Source of the DNA: Sarcocystis neurona
Taxonomy: Eukaryota > Apicomplexa > Conoidasida > Eucoccidiorida > Sarcocystidae
Reading direction: 5' to 3'
Assembly (NCBI GenBank): GCA_000727475.1
Contig: KL647320.1
Location: 631,115 to 695,114, forward strand
Length of the DNA stretch: 64,000 nt
The position numbers and the translations under genes are program-made. Each line of letters opens with the position of its first letter. Within the stretch, counting starts at the first letter, position 1. Shown here one piece after another: positions 25,490-36,900 of this stretch. The notes under the pieces were generated by a model. It made no database searches, was not told where the DNA came from, and saw only the letters and a program-made list of their open reading frames with translations.

Positions 25490-27300
25490 GAGCAGGAGGT
25501 ACCAGTGTAAAGGGGGTGGTGCGGGAAGCTACGTTCACGCATCAGCTAGCGAAGATCACGAAAGAAGCCGCCCAACGCAGGAGAATGAGATTCTTATGCG
25601 AAGGCTTTGCCGGAAGAAGCTGCGGTAGGAGGAGAGGAGACTACAGGTGCACGAGTGAAAAGTGAGAGCTCATGGTGGCAGGCGCTGCATAGGGCCAACT
25701 GTTTCAGGTGTCAGCTACCAGAAGAAGCCACATCGTCCTTGTGTGTACACATGGAAGACACAAGCAGGCAGATCTCACTCCACGGCAATTCGACTCCCGT
25801 GTATAACTATGTGCAACTTAGAAATCTATTCGCAGAAGACCCAAGAATACTAATAATCCTCACTTCGCTGCCTGTACTCCCTGGAAAAGGTGAAAGACTA
25901 ATGTGAAGTCGGCCGCTCTGTATGTACACTGTGTGGTGTGTGCATGCGCAGCGACGGCGACACGTTCAGCCAGCCGTGAGTATCGAAGAGAACAAGTACG
26001 TCGCAACAGGCTACGCTGGATAGGTATGAATAACGCTGGAGAATACTTTAAAAGTAAGAACCCTGTTCAACATAGTGAAAGCACCATTCTACGTAGGACA
26101 AGCGACTTTTTACGCAGGTCTCGTACTGTCGTCCGTTCGACGTGTGTTGCATGCACGTGTCTAGTTCGTGCAGATATCGTGCGTGCGCGAGGACAGTTTT
26201 GCTGTATCCCTTCACCAAAACAGCTACGTCGTGTTGTAAACGGAGACGTCATCATTCTCATGTGGGTAATCTGCGTTCGTGCGGTGGAGTTGAAGGGAGG
26301 ATGCCAATGAAATGCCACAAGCGCCCTGTGTGAAGGATGACTGAACAGGGTTGCTCCGTAATCTGAACGAGCCCTCCACGCATGATGAATGCAGCATATT
26401 ATCCGTCTACATACAGGAGTGTTGACTCAGCAAGATTGGTCTTCCTCAGATGTAAACGTGCCGCGTTTCCATCTAGAGCTGTGAACTCTTTGCCTGCCCG
26501 TCACAGGACACAATGTGCTCGCATTTGTACGCGTATTTATGTATCCACCCTCACCTATGTACGTGTGTCTGCAGATGCACACAGACGTACACAGGTAAGC
26601 AGTTGCCTCCCCCGATCGCTAGCGTACATTTTCAGAGGTACTGCAGAACATTTACTAGATCAGCACGTTTACACTTGTGCACCCGTGTGTACACACCCAA
26701 TGTATTTCGGGCAGCACTGATATGATGCAGTAGTCCACCGCTCCCGAATTGGCAACCCACTAAACATGCCTGGCTGTGTGCGGAATACGTAGCATCGCCT
26801 CAGGATTATGAATCATAAGGAACTTTCCAGAACGTGTAGTACAAGTGAACTGCCATCGTTTGCACTGTTGCTCTCAGCAGTGGACAGAGTCATGCCTCAC
26901 AGGCGGTGTAGACGAGAGTTACCCTTGAACAAGTAATTATATCGTGCCGTACAGGAGAATGCAGGCCAGAGAAAGAAGACTGAACACATAAAAAGGCGCC
27001 TGGTAGTTGCAGACAGCAAGCAGAATGTGCGTTGTGACGCAGGCACGGGAACGAGGAAGGCCAGTGCGTATATCAAAGCAAGAATGAGGGGGTGGCTGGT
27101 ACTAACGGGCAAGTAGCATCGAAGTGTGCGTACAGCAGTATCAGAATGTGGTGCTACCTGTACCAGGAAGACCGCCAGCTATACCAAATATGGGTACAAA
27201 CTCTTACGCGTACGCGTATACATATGAGTCAGCCTCTGAGGGTGAAGCCGTTTACGTCTGTTGCTCCTTCCCCCGTGTACCCAACAAGATCCACTTGCCG

Positions 27301-27567
27301 CTATGCGCGACACGATGCTGACGGAAAGCGCGACTGATTCTTTTTTGCGCCTGCAGTTCCCAAACGGCAATGATGTGCAAGGCGACCTAAACGTTTTTGC
27401 GCTCCGAAAATTCGAAGGATGCTGATGGCAGGGGCGACCAATCCCTTTTTTCTTGGGAGAAGTGTGCGAATGGCTAGGTAGAGAGAAACGAAAAAGGCAT
27501 GTACTGACACCGTAGGATTCTCCTCGTCACACCACAGTTGGTGGGGATCCCCGTTCTCGCCCACCAT
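27301..27567 (-). CDS. Unrecognised open frame (possible exon)
   Basis: Open frame on the minus strand, extendable upstream without a stop to about 27,630. It has mixed, protein-like composition including AEIIWMVGENGDPHQLWCDE and a hydrophobic stretch VHAFFVSLYLAIRTLL. No family was recognised. It could be an exon of an unknown gene or chance. There is no clear start codon context or splice partner. Confidence 0.2.
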   Translation of the reverse strand: MVGENGDPHQLWCDEENPTVSVHAFFVSLYLAIRTLLPRKKGLVAPAISILRIFGAQKRLGRLAHHCRLGTAGAKKNQSRFPSASCRA

Positions 27568-28314
27568 CCAAATGATCTCCGCAGAGGAAAGCCAGCACTT
27601 CCATTTGTGAAACAGCTTATTTAGAGGGCGTGTGTGTTAATCCAGGGAATCAATGTTGAACTCCTCCGAAACATGCAGAAGATGATGAAGCACGTGAAAG
27701 TGTAGGCGGGCTCGTGCTAACAGCGCACACATCTCCATATTCACCTATACTTTGTCTTTTGCCGTCAGACAATAAGGTTGCTCGCCGTTTACCCTTGGTC
27801 TCGCTCCTAAGGTAGAAACTTTTGGTACGATCAACGGGAAGCACTTAACCCTTAAACGTGAATCACATCGTCGGCCGTTGAGCCTTTTGCCCAGCGCCTC
27901 GTAGAGAGGTACTTCTCAAATACCGTCACTCAAGAAGACGCGGTGTACGTACAGTTCACCGTCTTTATTTGGGAAGAGTTCAAATTTGCCCCTCCCACAC
28001 CCGGGTGTAGATAAACCACACGATGGACATCCGAACACTCACTACTGCAGGGACGCATTTGCCTGTGGTGCCCTGACCCACGCAGAGTCTGCGGTGGCGT
28101 CCATATGGATCTGGTGAACATACGGGGCGCTTGGTAAACCGCCACGACCGCACCTTATTTGCAGTGTTTGCCTTGAGGAAAGAACTTCCTCTGGATGCTT
28201 TGTCAGTTTGGCGGCCCTGCGACTTCAGATCAGTATAAAGGGCTTTCCCGCATTATGCCTGTACGTTCCCCAGTCCAGTAGAGAATAATACACTAAAGTG
28301 CTCCCGCTCAGTAA

Positions 28315-28497
28315 ATGACGTGGTACATCATGCTGGCAGTACTGGGAGGGACGGCAACAGCTGCCATCAGGTTACACGCAATAAAGCAACCGGAGAAGAT
28401 ACCTTATCGGGAAACAAGTAGTTTAATCGAAGAATATCCCGTGACGACGTTTGATCTGATGCCACCAAAAGTACGAAGTGTATTCCTCAAACTGTGA
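28315..28497 (+). CDS. Small single-pass membrane protein candidate, 60 residues
   Basis: A complete ATG-to-TGA frame. Residues 2-18 (TWYIMLAVLGGTATAAI) form a probable membrane span, followed by a basic/polar tail ending LMPPKVRSVFLKL. An AATAAA signal lies about 20 bp after the stop, and a TATAAA-like box about 80 bp upstream. Size and layout resemble the small inner-membrane subunits of mitochondrial respiratory complexes, but I recognise no specific family. It is convergent with the minus-strand candidate at 28,749. It could also be a chance frame. Confidence 0.4.
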   Translation: MTWYIMLAVLGGTATAAIRLHAIKQPEKIPYRETSSLIEEYPVTTFDLMPPKVRSVFLKL

Positions 28498-28748
28498 AAA
28501 CGAGAACAGCAGCAGTGACAACAATAAACTATTCACAACCCTACACTCCTACTGATTTACTTTGCGTCTAAAGGCACGCCAAATCATGTATGAAGAAGGA
28601 ATCCCGGGTAGGCGGCCTCATCATCAGTTTAATCGAACTGAACTTGAAAACCACTGACGCTCCAGATATTTATCAGGTCAACAGAGCCGGTAAAAAAGTG
28701 CAGCTTCGCTAATGTGGCAATGCCACAATGTTCCACGGACAGCGCATC

Positions 28749-29640
28749 TCAAACGACAGGCAGCTGTAACACGGTCTGTCGTATGTAGTCTGGTGACAGC
28801 GACACAACGTAAGGTCGGGCATTGTCGTTCACTACCATAATGTGTTCCCACCAGGTGACCTGGAACTTCCCCCTTCTACCAGTGAGTACGGCGAATACGT
28901 AATTGTCAACGCATCGAGGACGAAAATCCGCAACTTTGGTACTAACCCATATAAAAATGTACTGATAAACAACGCTGTCGGGTAGGAAGTTACTGTTTTC
29001 CTGCGCTTGGTTGTAGTGGAAAACTGTGCGCCATTTGCGTGTCTTTCTAAAGGCCTGTCGAACTTGAATACGCTGCCAGTCCCTCTCCGCACGCGAAGTT
29101 TAAGGTCGGCCGACCCTCTGAATTCGAGGCGATGAATGAGTAAACGTGTTATGCGTGTTCCCTGGCGTCTAGGTGTACGACAATACGCATTCGTTGAACG
29201 TCACTGGACCGACGCCGCTCGCTGTAGGGGCGTCCCACACCCAGCAGTACATTCCATTAGCGGAGGAAAATATATCGTAGTCAACTGGTGACAAATTCGT
29301 GCGAGCAAGACTGAAGTGTTGTCGAGTGTCGCTAGGTTTGCTAGACAGAGGCATGAAGGATACATCAGCCAAGGTTAACGTTGAAGAAGCACCCCAGCGT
29401 ACTTCAAATAGATACTATATATTGAAGCATAATCAAATTACTGTCCTTCGGACGTAGAGCGGTACATCCAGCGATGAAACTGCTGCTGCAGTGTTTACGT
29501 ACGGCAACACTCGTGCGTGCCTCACACAGCGAAGGAAGGCTCCGCAGCGAGTGTAGGCTGAGAGGATGTGGAAGGGAACCCTGTTTCAAATGCGTTGGCA
29601 GCCTTGAGAAAAAGGTCACTTTTCAACAGTGCACCTCCAT
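28749..29640 (-). CDS. Unknown spliced gene candidate
   Basis: Three open segments on the minus strand can be joined in phase 0. About 29,633-29,520 contains LLKSDLFLKAANAFETGF. From 29,413 to about 29,185 comes FEVRWGASSTLTLADVSF, including SANGMYCWVWDAPTASG. From about 29,011 to 28,749 comes RIQVRQAFRKTRKWRTVF, including YQYIFIWVSTKVADFRP, to a TGA. The last segment alone is open for 117 codons with no internal start codon, so it is invisible to start-based gene finders. Composition is balanced and free of low complexity. I recognise no domain, and the model is inference from openness and splice-like borders. Confidence 0.3.
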
Positions 29641-30247
29641 GTGTACATATGTACAAGCATCAACCATAACATTCATATGCGCGGGCACCGTGAACACTTT
29701 GTCAATGTTTCATCCATACAGTCGGGCATGCTGAACTGTACAGAGGTCCCGCTCGTCGTGCGTTACTATGTGTAAAACACAGGAGTGCCCTGACAGTCGG
29801 ACGCCCACGTCACGCACGCCACTGGTCGAAAGGGTGCTGGGGCTGCTTCGCGCTTCTGAATTTAGAGTCAATCATCACTAAGAAGCCGGCTACGCACAGC
29901 ATATAAACGGCGCACGCAGCAGTGCGGCAGACTGCACACCATTAGATGTTTACTTTTCTAGGCACACAGACTTTCCTCGTCAGGCATGTCAGAACGTACA
30001 AGTTGTGCCAGATCCAGTGCGACGGAAAAATGTACATTTTTACGCTTCACGTGGAGTTTCGCCAAAACGCTCCTGTCTACCACGGGGTTTTTTCCCAGAA
30101 GCACCGTCTTAGATGTTTATAGGAGTTATTGTCCATATGTCAGACTCAGCATAAATTATCCCTCGTACAGGCACAACAAACGTTTGACATTATTTACAGT
30201 CAAGTGTAGAAATGAGAACACCTGCGTCTACACGCTGCAGCTTCTAC

Positions 30248-30977
30248 TCACAGATCTCCCTGCACAGTCCCTGTAGCCGACGGCAAAAGCTGACTGAGAG
30301 CGTGCAGTTTTTTGTCCTGTGTTTTTAGTTTCATCCACTCTGTCCTCCGTGTGTGAAGATATGTCCACCCGAATAATTCTACATGCCGCTTCTTCATTCT
30401 CCCCATACCAAGCAGGTTTCCTGTTATGGGACAGTAGTACCCGTCGCTCAGGAAATCCAACACGAAGACGTCAGATTTTGTCGCGTCACCCTCTCGTCTG
30501 CAGAACAGGATTGTACGCATAAAGGCAGTTGTGTGTACACCTTCAGCGCTACACTCACTTGCTCTTACGTAGCTCTCCTATGAAAAAGAAGGTGTCATCG
30601 GCACAATGCAGGCCAAATCACGCACAAGGAGAACAGACTACATGTGGTCAAAAGTGTTGCACGCTTTCTGTATTCAAACATTAACAGGCATATTTGCACT
30701 TAGACGTACCTATACATATATATATATATATATATACAGGTGGAACTACGTCCACAGTATTTGTTCCTGTGCATAGTAGTCTAATGCAAACGCACGTCTT
30801 CTGCGGAACTTCCCTGTAATGCACTGCACAGAATGTGTAAGTGCCTACTTGTTCGCCGTTAGTGCAAACTCACTTTGTTTTGAATTTTACATCGAACGTA
30901 TAGGCGCCCTTCGACTGAAGGATTTTTGCCTTAATTCCGAGTTTCTTGAAGCAGTCTCCGACTTCTTTGTGGTAGCC
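30248..30977 (-). CDS. RAP protein last two exons: RAP domain
   Basis: Exon 30977-30874 encodes GYHKEVGDCFKKLGIKAKIL then GAYTFDVKFKT, the pattern that precedes RAP domains. After a gtgagt donor, exon 30497-30248 (acceptor aatcctgttctgcag, phase 2) encodes SDVFVLDFLSDGYYCPITG, then a basic helix MGRMKKRHVELFGW and HTRRTEWMKLK, ending at TGA. The order VLDF, Kr..L...GW and EW is the RAP signature. Confidence 0.78.
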
Positions 30978-33900
30978 CTGGAAGCACACGTATCAAAATA
31001 GCTACACGTAAAGCAGAAACGAAAGGAGGGATGTAACTAGGGTATCAACACCCGTATGCAGTCTTTGATGCCGAACAGATACGACATATGCAGCGAGTGA
31101 TTACACATGTACGCTCGCAGTCATGCGCGCAGATTTCCATGTGCACACAAGCTCAGGCGTAAAGGCAAATCCGTACGAAGGGTGATGTTGCAGAAGAGTT
31201 GCCCCACTTCGCATAGCGAGGTGTGACTGCAGAAAGAGTCGCACGCCAGTGTCGTCACACCGGTGTTTGAGCAAAAGTGTGAAGTTTGCAAAATTCGGGA
31301 ACGCCGAGGAGCGGCGAAACATACTCGTACCACAGAGGCATGTACGCTTGTAACACAACACAGAGAAGTGGCGCCTCACCTATTCGTTTAGGATATTCGC
31401 TCTCGAAAAAACCTCTTCCTACATGTACATACACAGATGCACGTGTACATAGGCATGCTTGCGACACAATACGGAGAAGCGACACTTCACCTATCCGTTG
31501 AGGACATTCGCCCTCGAAAAAAGGAAAAACCTCTTCCTGCATGTATATACACAGACGGGGGTGTACAATGGCACGCAGTGTGACACAATACAGAGAAGCG
31601 GCACCTCACCTGTTCGTTGAGGATATTCGCTCTCGAAAAAACCTCTTCCTACACATGTATACAGAGACGCGGGTGTACACCGACACGCTTGTGACACAAT
31701 ACAGAAGGGCGGCACCTCACCTATCCGTTTAGGATATTCCTCTTTGAAAGAACCTCTTCCTACATGTATGTACACAAAGGCAGGTGTACAAATGAATCTA
31801 TGTGCTTCCTCCTACATAGCTACAAGTACGTACTTGTGTACTTGCGGCGACGTATCACGGACACAGAGACAGTCTACACATGTATAGGAGATGTGTCTAG
31901 ATAAACACACGCGTGCGTAGATGCATGCACGGCTCTACGTGCAGCCTTATTAAGCAACACCTCAACCTCTCCCAGGCATGCAGTTTCACAACGCACTCAT
32001 CTCCGCAGCTGCGCGTGCAAGGAAGTTGTGGGCCTCCCTCCGTCCTTAAGCGACGCGCCTGTCGGCGCAGAGAGCCGCAGGACGAAAAACAGTTCACTCG
32101 CGTATCTTAGTAGAGACCTGTCTGTTTGGAACGTGCGCGGGGATAAATTAAAATAGCACTGACACGAGATTGCTACCACTTCAGACTGCCGCGCACGTCG
32201 TTTAGAGTGGCACACTAGTAAAGAAAAGCGCTTTGCAGAAGTTTAGAGCGCTAAAGCGAAACGCCCTACCACGACAGTTTCATAAAGAGGAAACGCAAAA
32301 CCACAAACACATATCGTGGCGCTGGACCTACGGGGAGGAAGAAGCTGCCCAGACTGCAGAACAAAAGGAGTGTACAAGGTGCAGACGAGATTATCCTGCT
32401 GAAGCACGCACATCTCTGCGGCGCTGAGGCAGATACTTCTCGAAGCTTTCCGCTCAATTTCAGGTCGCAGAAAGACAAAAACAATCGTCTTCCTTCGCTC
32501 ATTTCTTCGTATACATATACGTGTGGAAAATTGTAAGACGCACTCGTTCGTCGTGCTGCAGGAAGGGCTGCTGATGCTGCTCCGCGAGAAGCCTCACTGC
32601 ATGCGACGCGGTCGTCTCCAAAAAACTTGGGAACTGTGCCAAAAAGAACACAAGCAGGGAAGTGAGAGAAAGCCTTTTCTTTTTGACAATGAAAGAAAAC
32701 AACATAAGTACGCTGTACGCCCCCAGGGGAGCAAACCCTTCCTTTTTGACTACGGAAGGAAAACCACATAATTACGCTGCGTGTCGAAAGAGAGAAGCCA
32801 GCCAGTCTGCGACCGCACTTAGGAAAACGAAGCGCCTCGAGAAAAAGCTGTGTAGGTCGCCAAAGCAGACGTCTCTCTACGGCCGTATGAGGCGAGCGAA
32901 ACAACGAGCAGAGTTGCTGAGAGTTTCCGTAGGGAGCAGAAATGTGAAAATTGTGTTGTCGGAGAACCCACCGTATATATCTCAGGCATAAAGTGAATGC
33001 CTACTCATATACTAGTATATACATATGTTCGTATATATCTGTGGCGGCAACAAACAGCCTAGTGGCTGTGTTGTTGTGAATTTTAACCACAACATTATAT
33101 AGAGTGCAAAGTTCCGGTCTACACTTCTACGTCTGGATAGACGTGTATGTCCATATATATTCTAATACCGGTACGCACATTTATTCAGACGATGCATAGA
33201 TTGCCTCTGCTGAAATTTGAAGCACGGAAGAAAGACTGGAAGGAGACCCCTACCTCGAGAAGAATAGTAAACATGATGCGGCGCAGTTGACTGATGCCGC
33301 GTGGATCTTGCTCCGCTCCTCTCCGCAGGAAATTTTCCAGCAAAACCCGGTACAAATCCTGAGGCCCCCAGTCGCACTCACCAGGAGCTGCTTGCGCATG
33401 CTCGCATGCGTCTGAATACACCTTTGTATGTACGTATGTATATGTGTGTGTTTACGTATGGACAAGTATGTACACGTGTGCCGTCTATGCGCACTAGATG
33501 CACCCGTCTAATCACGTATATCGCCATAAACATATACACAGATACTTCGACACGTCTGCGTAGTAGCTTGACGTGGGCGCCTGTCCACGAATGTACAGCA
33601 GCTGCCGAAGGACGCATGTACACTCCACCGGCGTGGGCAGCGTAATTCGCCCACAGCCACGACATCAAGCATCTACGCAGAAGGAAAGTAATAGGTAACA
33701 AATGCTGAGAAACAGAAGCATGTGGCTCACTTCAACAAAATGTGAGGAAATCGCAAGTCACGCTGGTCGAAGGCATCCACGCTGTGGAGTGTGCTTCTCT
33801 ACGTATATATGTGTGCGCATGTGTACGTATGTGCGCACGTGCATGTGCATATATGCGTACCTATGCGTAGTATTTGCGACTCGTGTTCGCTGCTGATCAC

Positions 33901-36900
33901 CCCGTAATATCTTCCCCGAATCTACACCACACCCGCGTTCACATATACACAGACATATACATATATGTACATATGCTTAGAGAAACACATAGATGTAAGT
34001 AAGTATCCATCCTGGGTCCCATTTCTACGCAGTTACACACAAGTATTATACGCATACGTGTATACACACATAAAAGACACGTTCAAGCGCATGTGTATGC
34101 ACAAAGATACTTATACGCGTGTATATATACGTACGTCGAAAGAGATATGTTCGTGTATACCTACGTATACATAGGTAGACAGAACAAAGATATTTGTTCG
34201 TGTATACACATATGTAGATTGTGTCCGGTGTGATTATATATATGTGTGGAGAAATTAGGTTCAAATACACACACGTCTACACGTCTGCGTCTACGTGGAC
34301 TGGCGCGGGCCATTTGTGAAGTATTTTTTGCGTTTCAGTTTCTCCCGCCGACTTGCGCAGGACTCGCGAGAACTACTTCTAGCCGTCCACCCCCCTCCCA
34401 GAAACGCAGGGAGACATACACCTGCAGGTGGACGTTCTACAACTAGGAATGATACATATATCTATACACATGTGCGTGGACATGTGTGAGGCTCCACACA
34501 GATACGGATGAATAGTTCACCGGGTGTTGAGCACTGCCTGGCGGAGCTCTGTCTGCGCTCTTTTCACCCGCTTGAATAAGGAGAGTTTCCAGAGTCTCAC
34601 GCATGTGTGGCAACTGGGAAGCATCTTCGACACGTGGACTCCAGCGGCAAATTTCTTCACACACGCGCGGGCGAGGACGAGGCGGGATGGGCTACTGTGG
34701 AGATATCTTTCTTCATGCACTTCCCTCTGAGATACGTAGAGCACTGGCAAAAGCAGAGGAAGTGCATTAATATCCGTGTGCTCGCGCGGGCATGCATAGT
34801 CTACAGGTATACATTCATGAGACGCATAACATATAAATATACGTACACAGACACACACACATATGTAACACACATGTACATGCACACGGGCATATATGTG
34901 AGAATAGAAGTACACACATGCATATATACATGCTAGCTTCCACGTATACATAGCCACCTACGGACACATACACATAGAGACTGAAACTATGTATCTCATA
35001 GGTACGAATTCATACGTACACACACACACACACACAGATACACGTACAGTCTCGCGTACCCATTTATACGTATACATACATATGCGTGTGGTTTCTGTGT
35101 GTCTAGACGTTGGAGGAAAGGCGTGGAGAACTGTGTGTGTATATATTGGCGATTCTTCTTCGTCGAGCTGCCGCGTTGGTGATTTGTTTTCCGCGCATGC
35201 GAGAAACTTCTCTGCGTCTCCAAGAGAAATATAAGCAAACAAAGGCAGACTTCTGCCAGAACATTTCTTACTTGGTGGAAGTATCCGGAGAGAACGAGGC
35301 CATCGAGGATGTTGAGGATCTGCTGCGTCGTGAAGAGGACCTGGGTCAGCCGCAGCAAAAACAGTTTTTTCTCTTCCACCGGAATTTCTCTGTGTAGGCA
35401 TTCTGACACGTTGTCCTTGGACATTCATATAGAGAGAGAGACGGACAGAAAGACAGAAATATCAATCGAAAGAGACACATCCATAGGCGCACATGTATTC
35501 ATTAATATACGCCTACGTGTGTACCCATATACATATATATTATACATGTATAGATATGCCTAGAACTGCTATACCTATATATATATATGTATATATACAC
35601 ATATATATACAGGTATTTAAAAGATTACATATATGTATATTTGTACATATGCATATATAATATATGGAGATATATATACATATGTATGTATTTCCTCAGG
35701 CGTCATGTGTACCTGTATATGTATATGTTATATATGTATATATGTGCATAGAACTCCTATACATATATATATATATATATGTATACAGGTGCTTTAAAAG
35801 ATTGTATGTACGTATATTTGTGCATACATATATATATATATATATATATCGTATTTACACGTCCACATGTACCTGTACATAGGCGTGCTTGAATGTGTGT
35901 GTAGAAATAAACAAAAAACGTTTCTACGTCGATGTGTAGTTCTTTCTTGTGAACTATCTCTGTATCGGGGTGTCTTCACATGCACCAATCCTCGAGCGAC
36001 ACAAGCAGAGGCGCAGGTCCGTCCTCCTCACTTACGATTGCTGGGAAGGCCACCGAAGTCATTTTTTGCAGAGAAAGTCACGGGGGCGCATTCTCACTTA
36101 CGAACAGTCGTCGGAACAACTAATTTATTCTGGAAACTCACAACCACCTATGTACGGAATTGACAAAAGTAGGAGATAATTAGCTGCATACATATAGTGA
36201 GGAAGGGAGGGACTTATTCATGTACACGAATAGTCCGCATATGTGACCAATCGTATACAGAGACAGAGAGACGATGAAAAGCAGAGGGACGGGAGTCATT
36301 TTTGTACACGAGTGATCATAATGGACTATTAAACAGTCCATTAAATATATATACATATATATGTATATATGTGTAGAGAGACAGAGAGTTATGTACACGA
36401 GTAGTGGTACCATATAGTACATCGTATATAAGGAGAGTTCTGTATATATTCTATAATAATATATAAGTAGTGGTATGTACACATATATATATAGTTGTAT
36501 GTGCGCAAATATACGCATATATACATATAGGTAGTCAGTTGCATATAGAGAGAGAGCTATGTATGCACACGAATAGGAATAACATATAATATGTTGTATA
36601 TAAGAAGAGCTATATATATATATATTATAGCACAATATACAGGTGATTGTTTCTGCGTATGCGTGTATATTTTACGTATGTATATATGTACTTAGAGAAT
36701 CATGCATGTACGTGTGAAGTCAGGCAGGCACCCAAGCAGCTGCGTACCACATTGCAAGTGATCTACAACTCTGCCCATTCCTTCGAGAAAAAGGTCAGTT
36801 TCCGCTTGCCGAGGGGCTTCTTTTCTGTAAGTATACAAATACCTCTATACATCTATATGTACATACGTATCTGCATGCATACAAGCAACGGATGCCGTGG

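Larger units (their letters stand above)
25490..30247. other. Spacer poor in simple repeats
   Basis: About 4.8 kb between the methyltransferase start and the RAP-gene stop, with almost no TA/CATA microsatellites. Apart from the two candidates listed separately, several open frames of 80-135 codons (25,607-26,310 plus; 26,382-26,720 plus; 29,474-29,734 plus; 29,986-30,276 plus) match nothing I recognise. Confidence 0.5.

Noticed and set aside
33162..33209. Short terminal exon (QRQSMHRLNKCAYRY, stop) as the end of the helical-repeat gene
   Set aside because: Phase and acceptor fit, but ending here would orphan the phase-matched RAP exons at 30.2-31.0 kb. Kept only as a possible alternative end.
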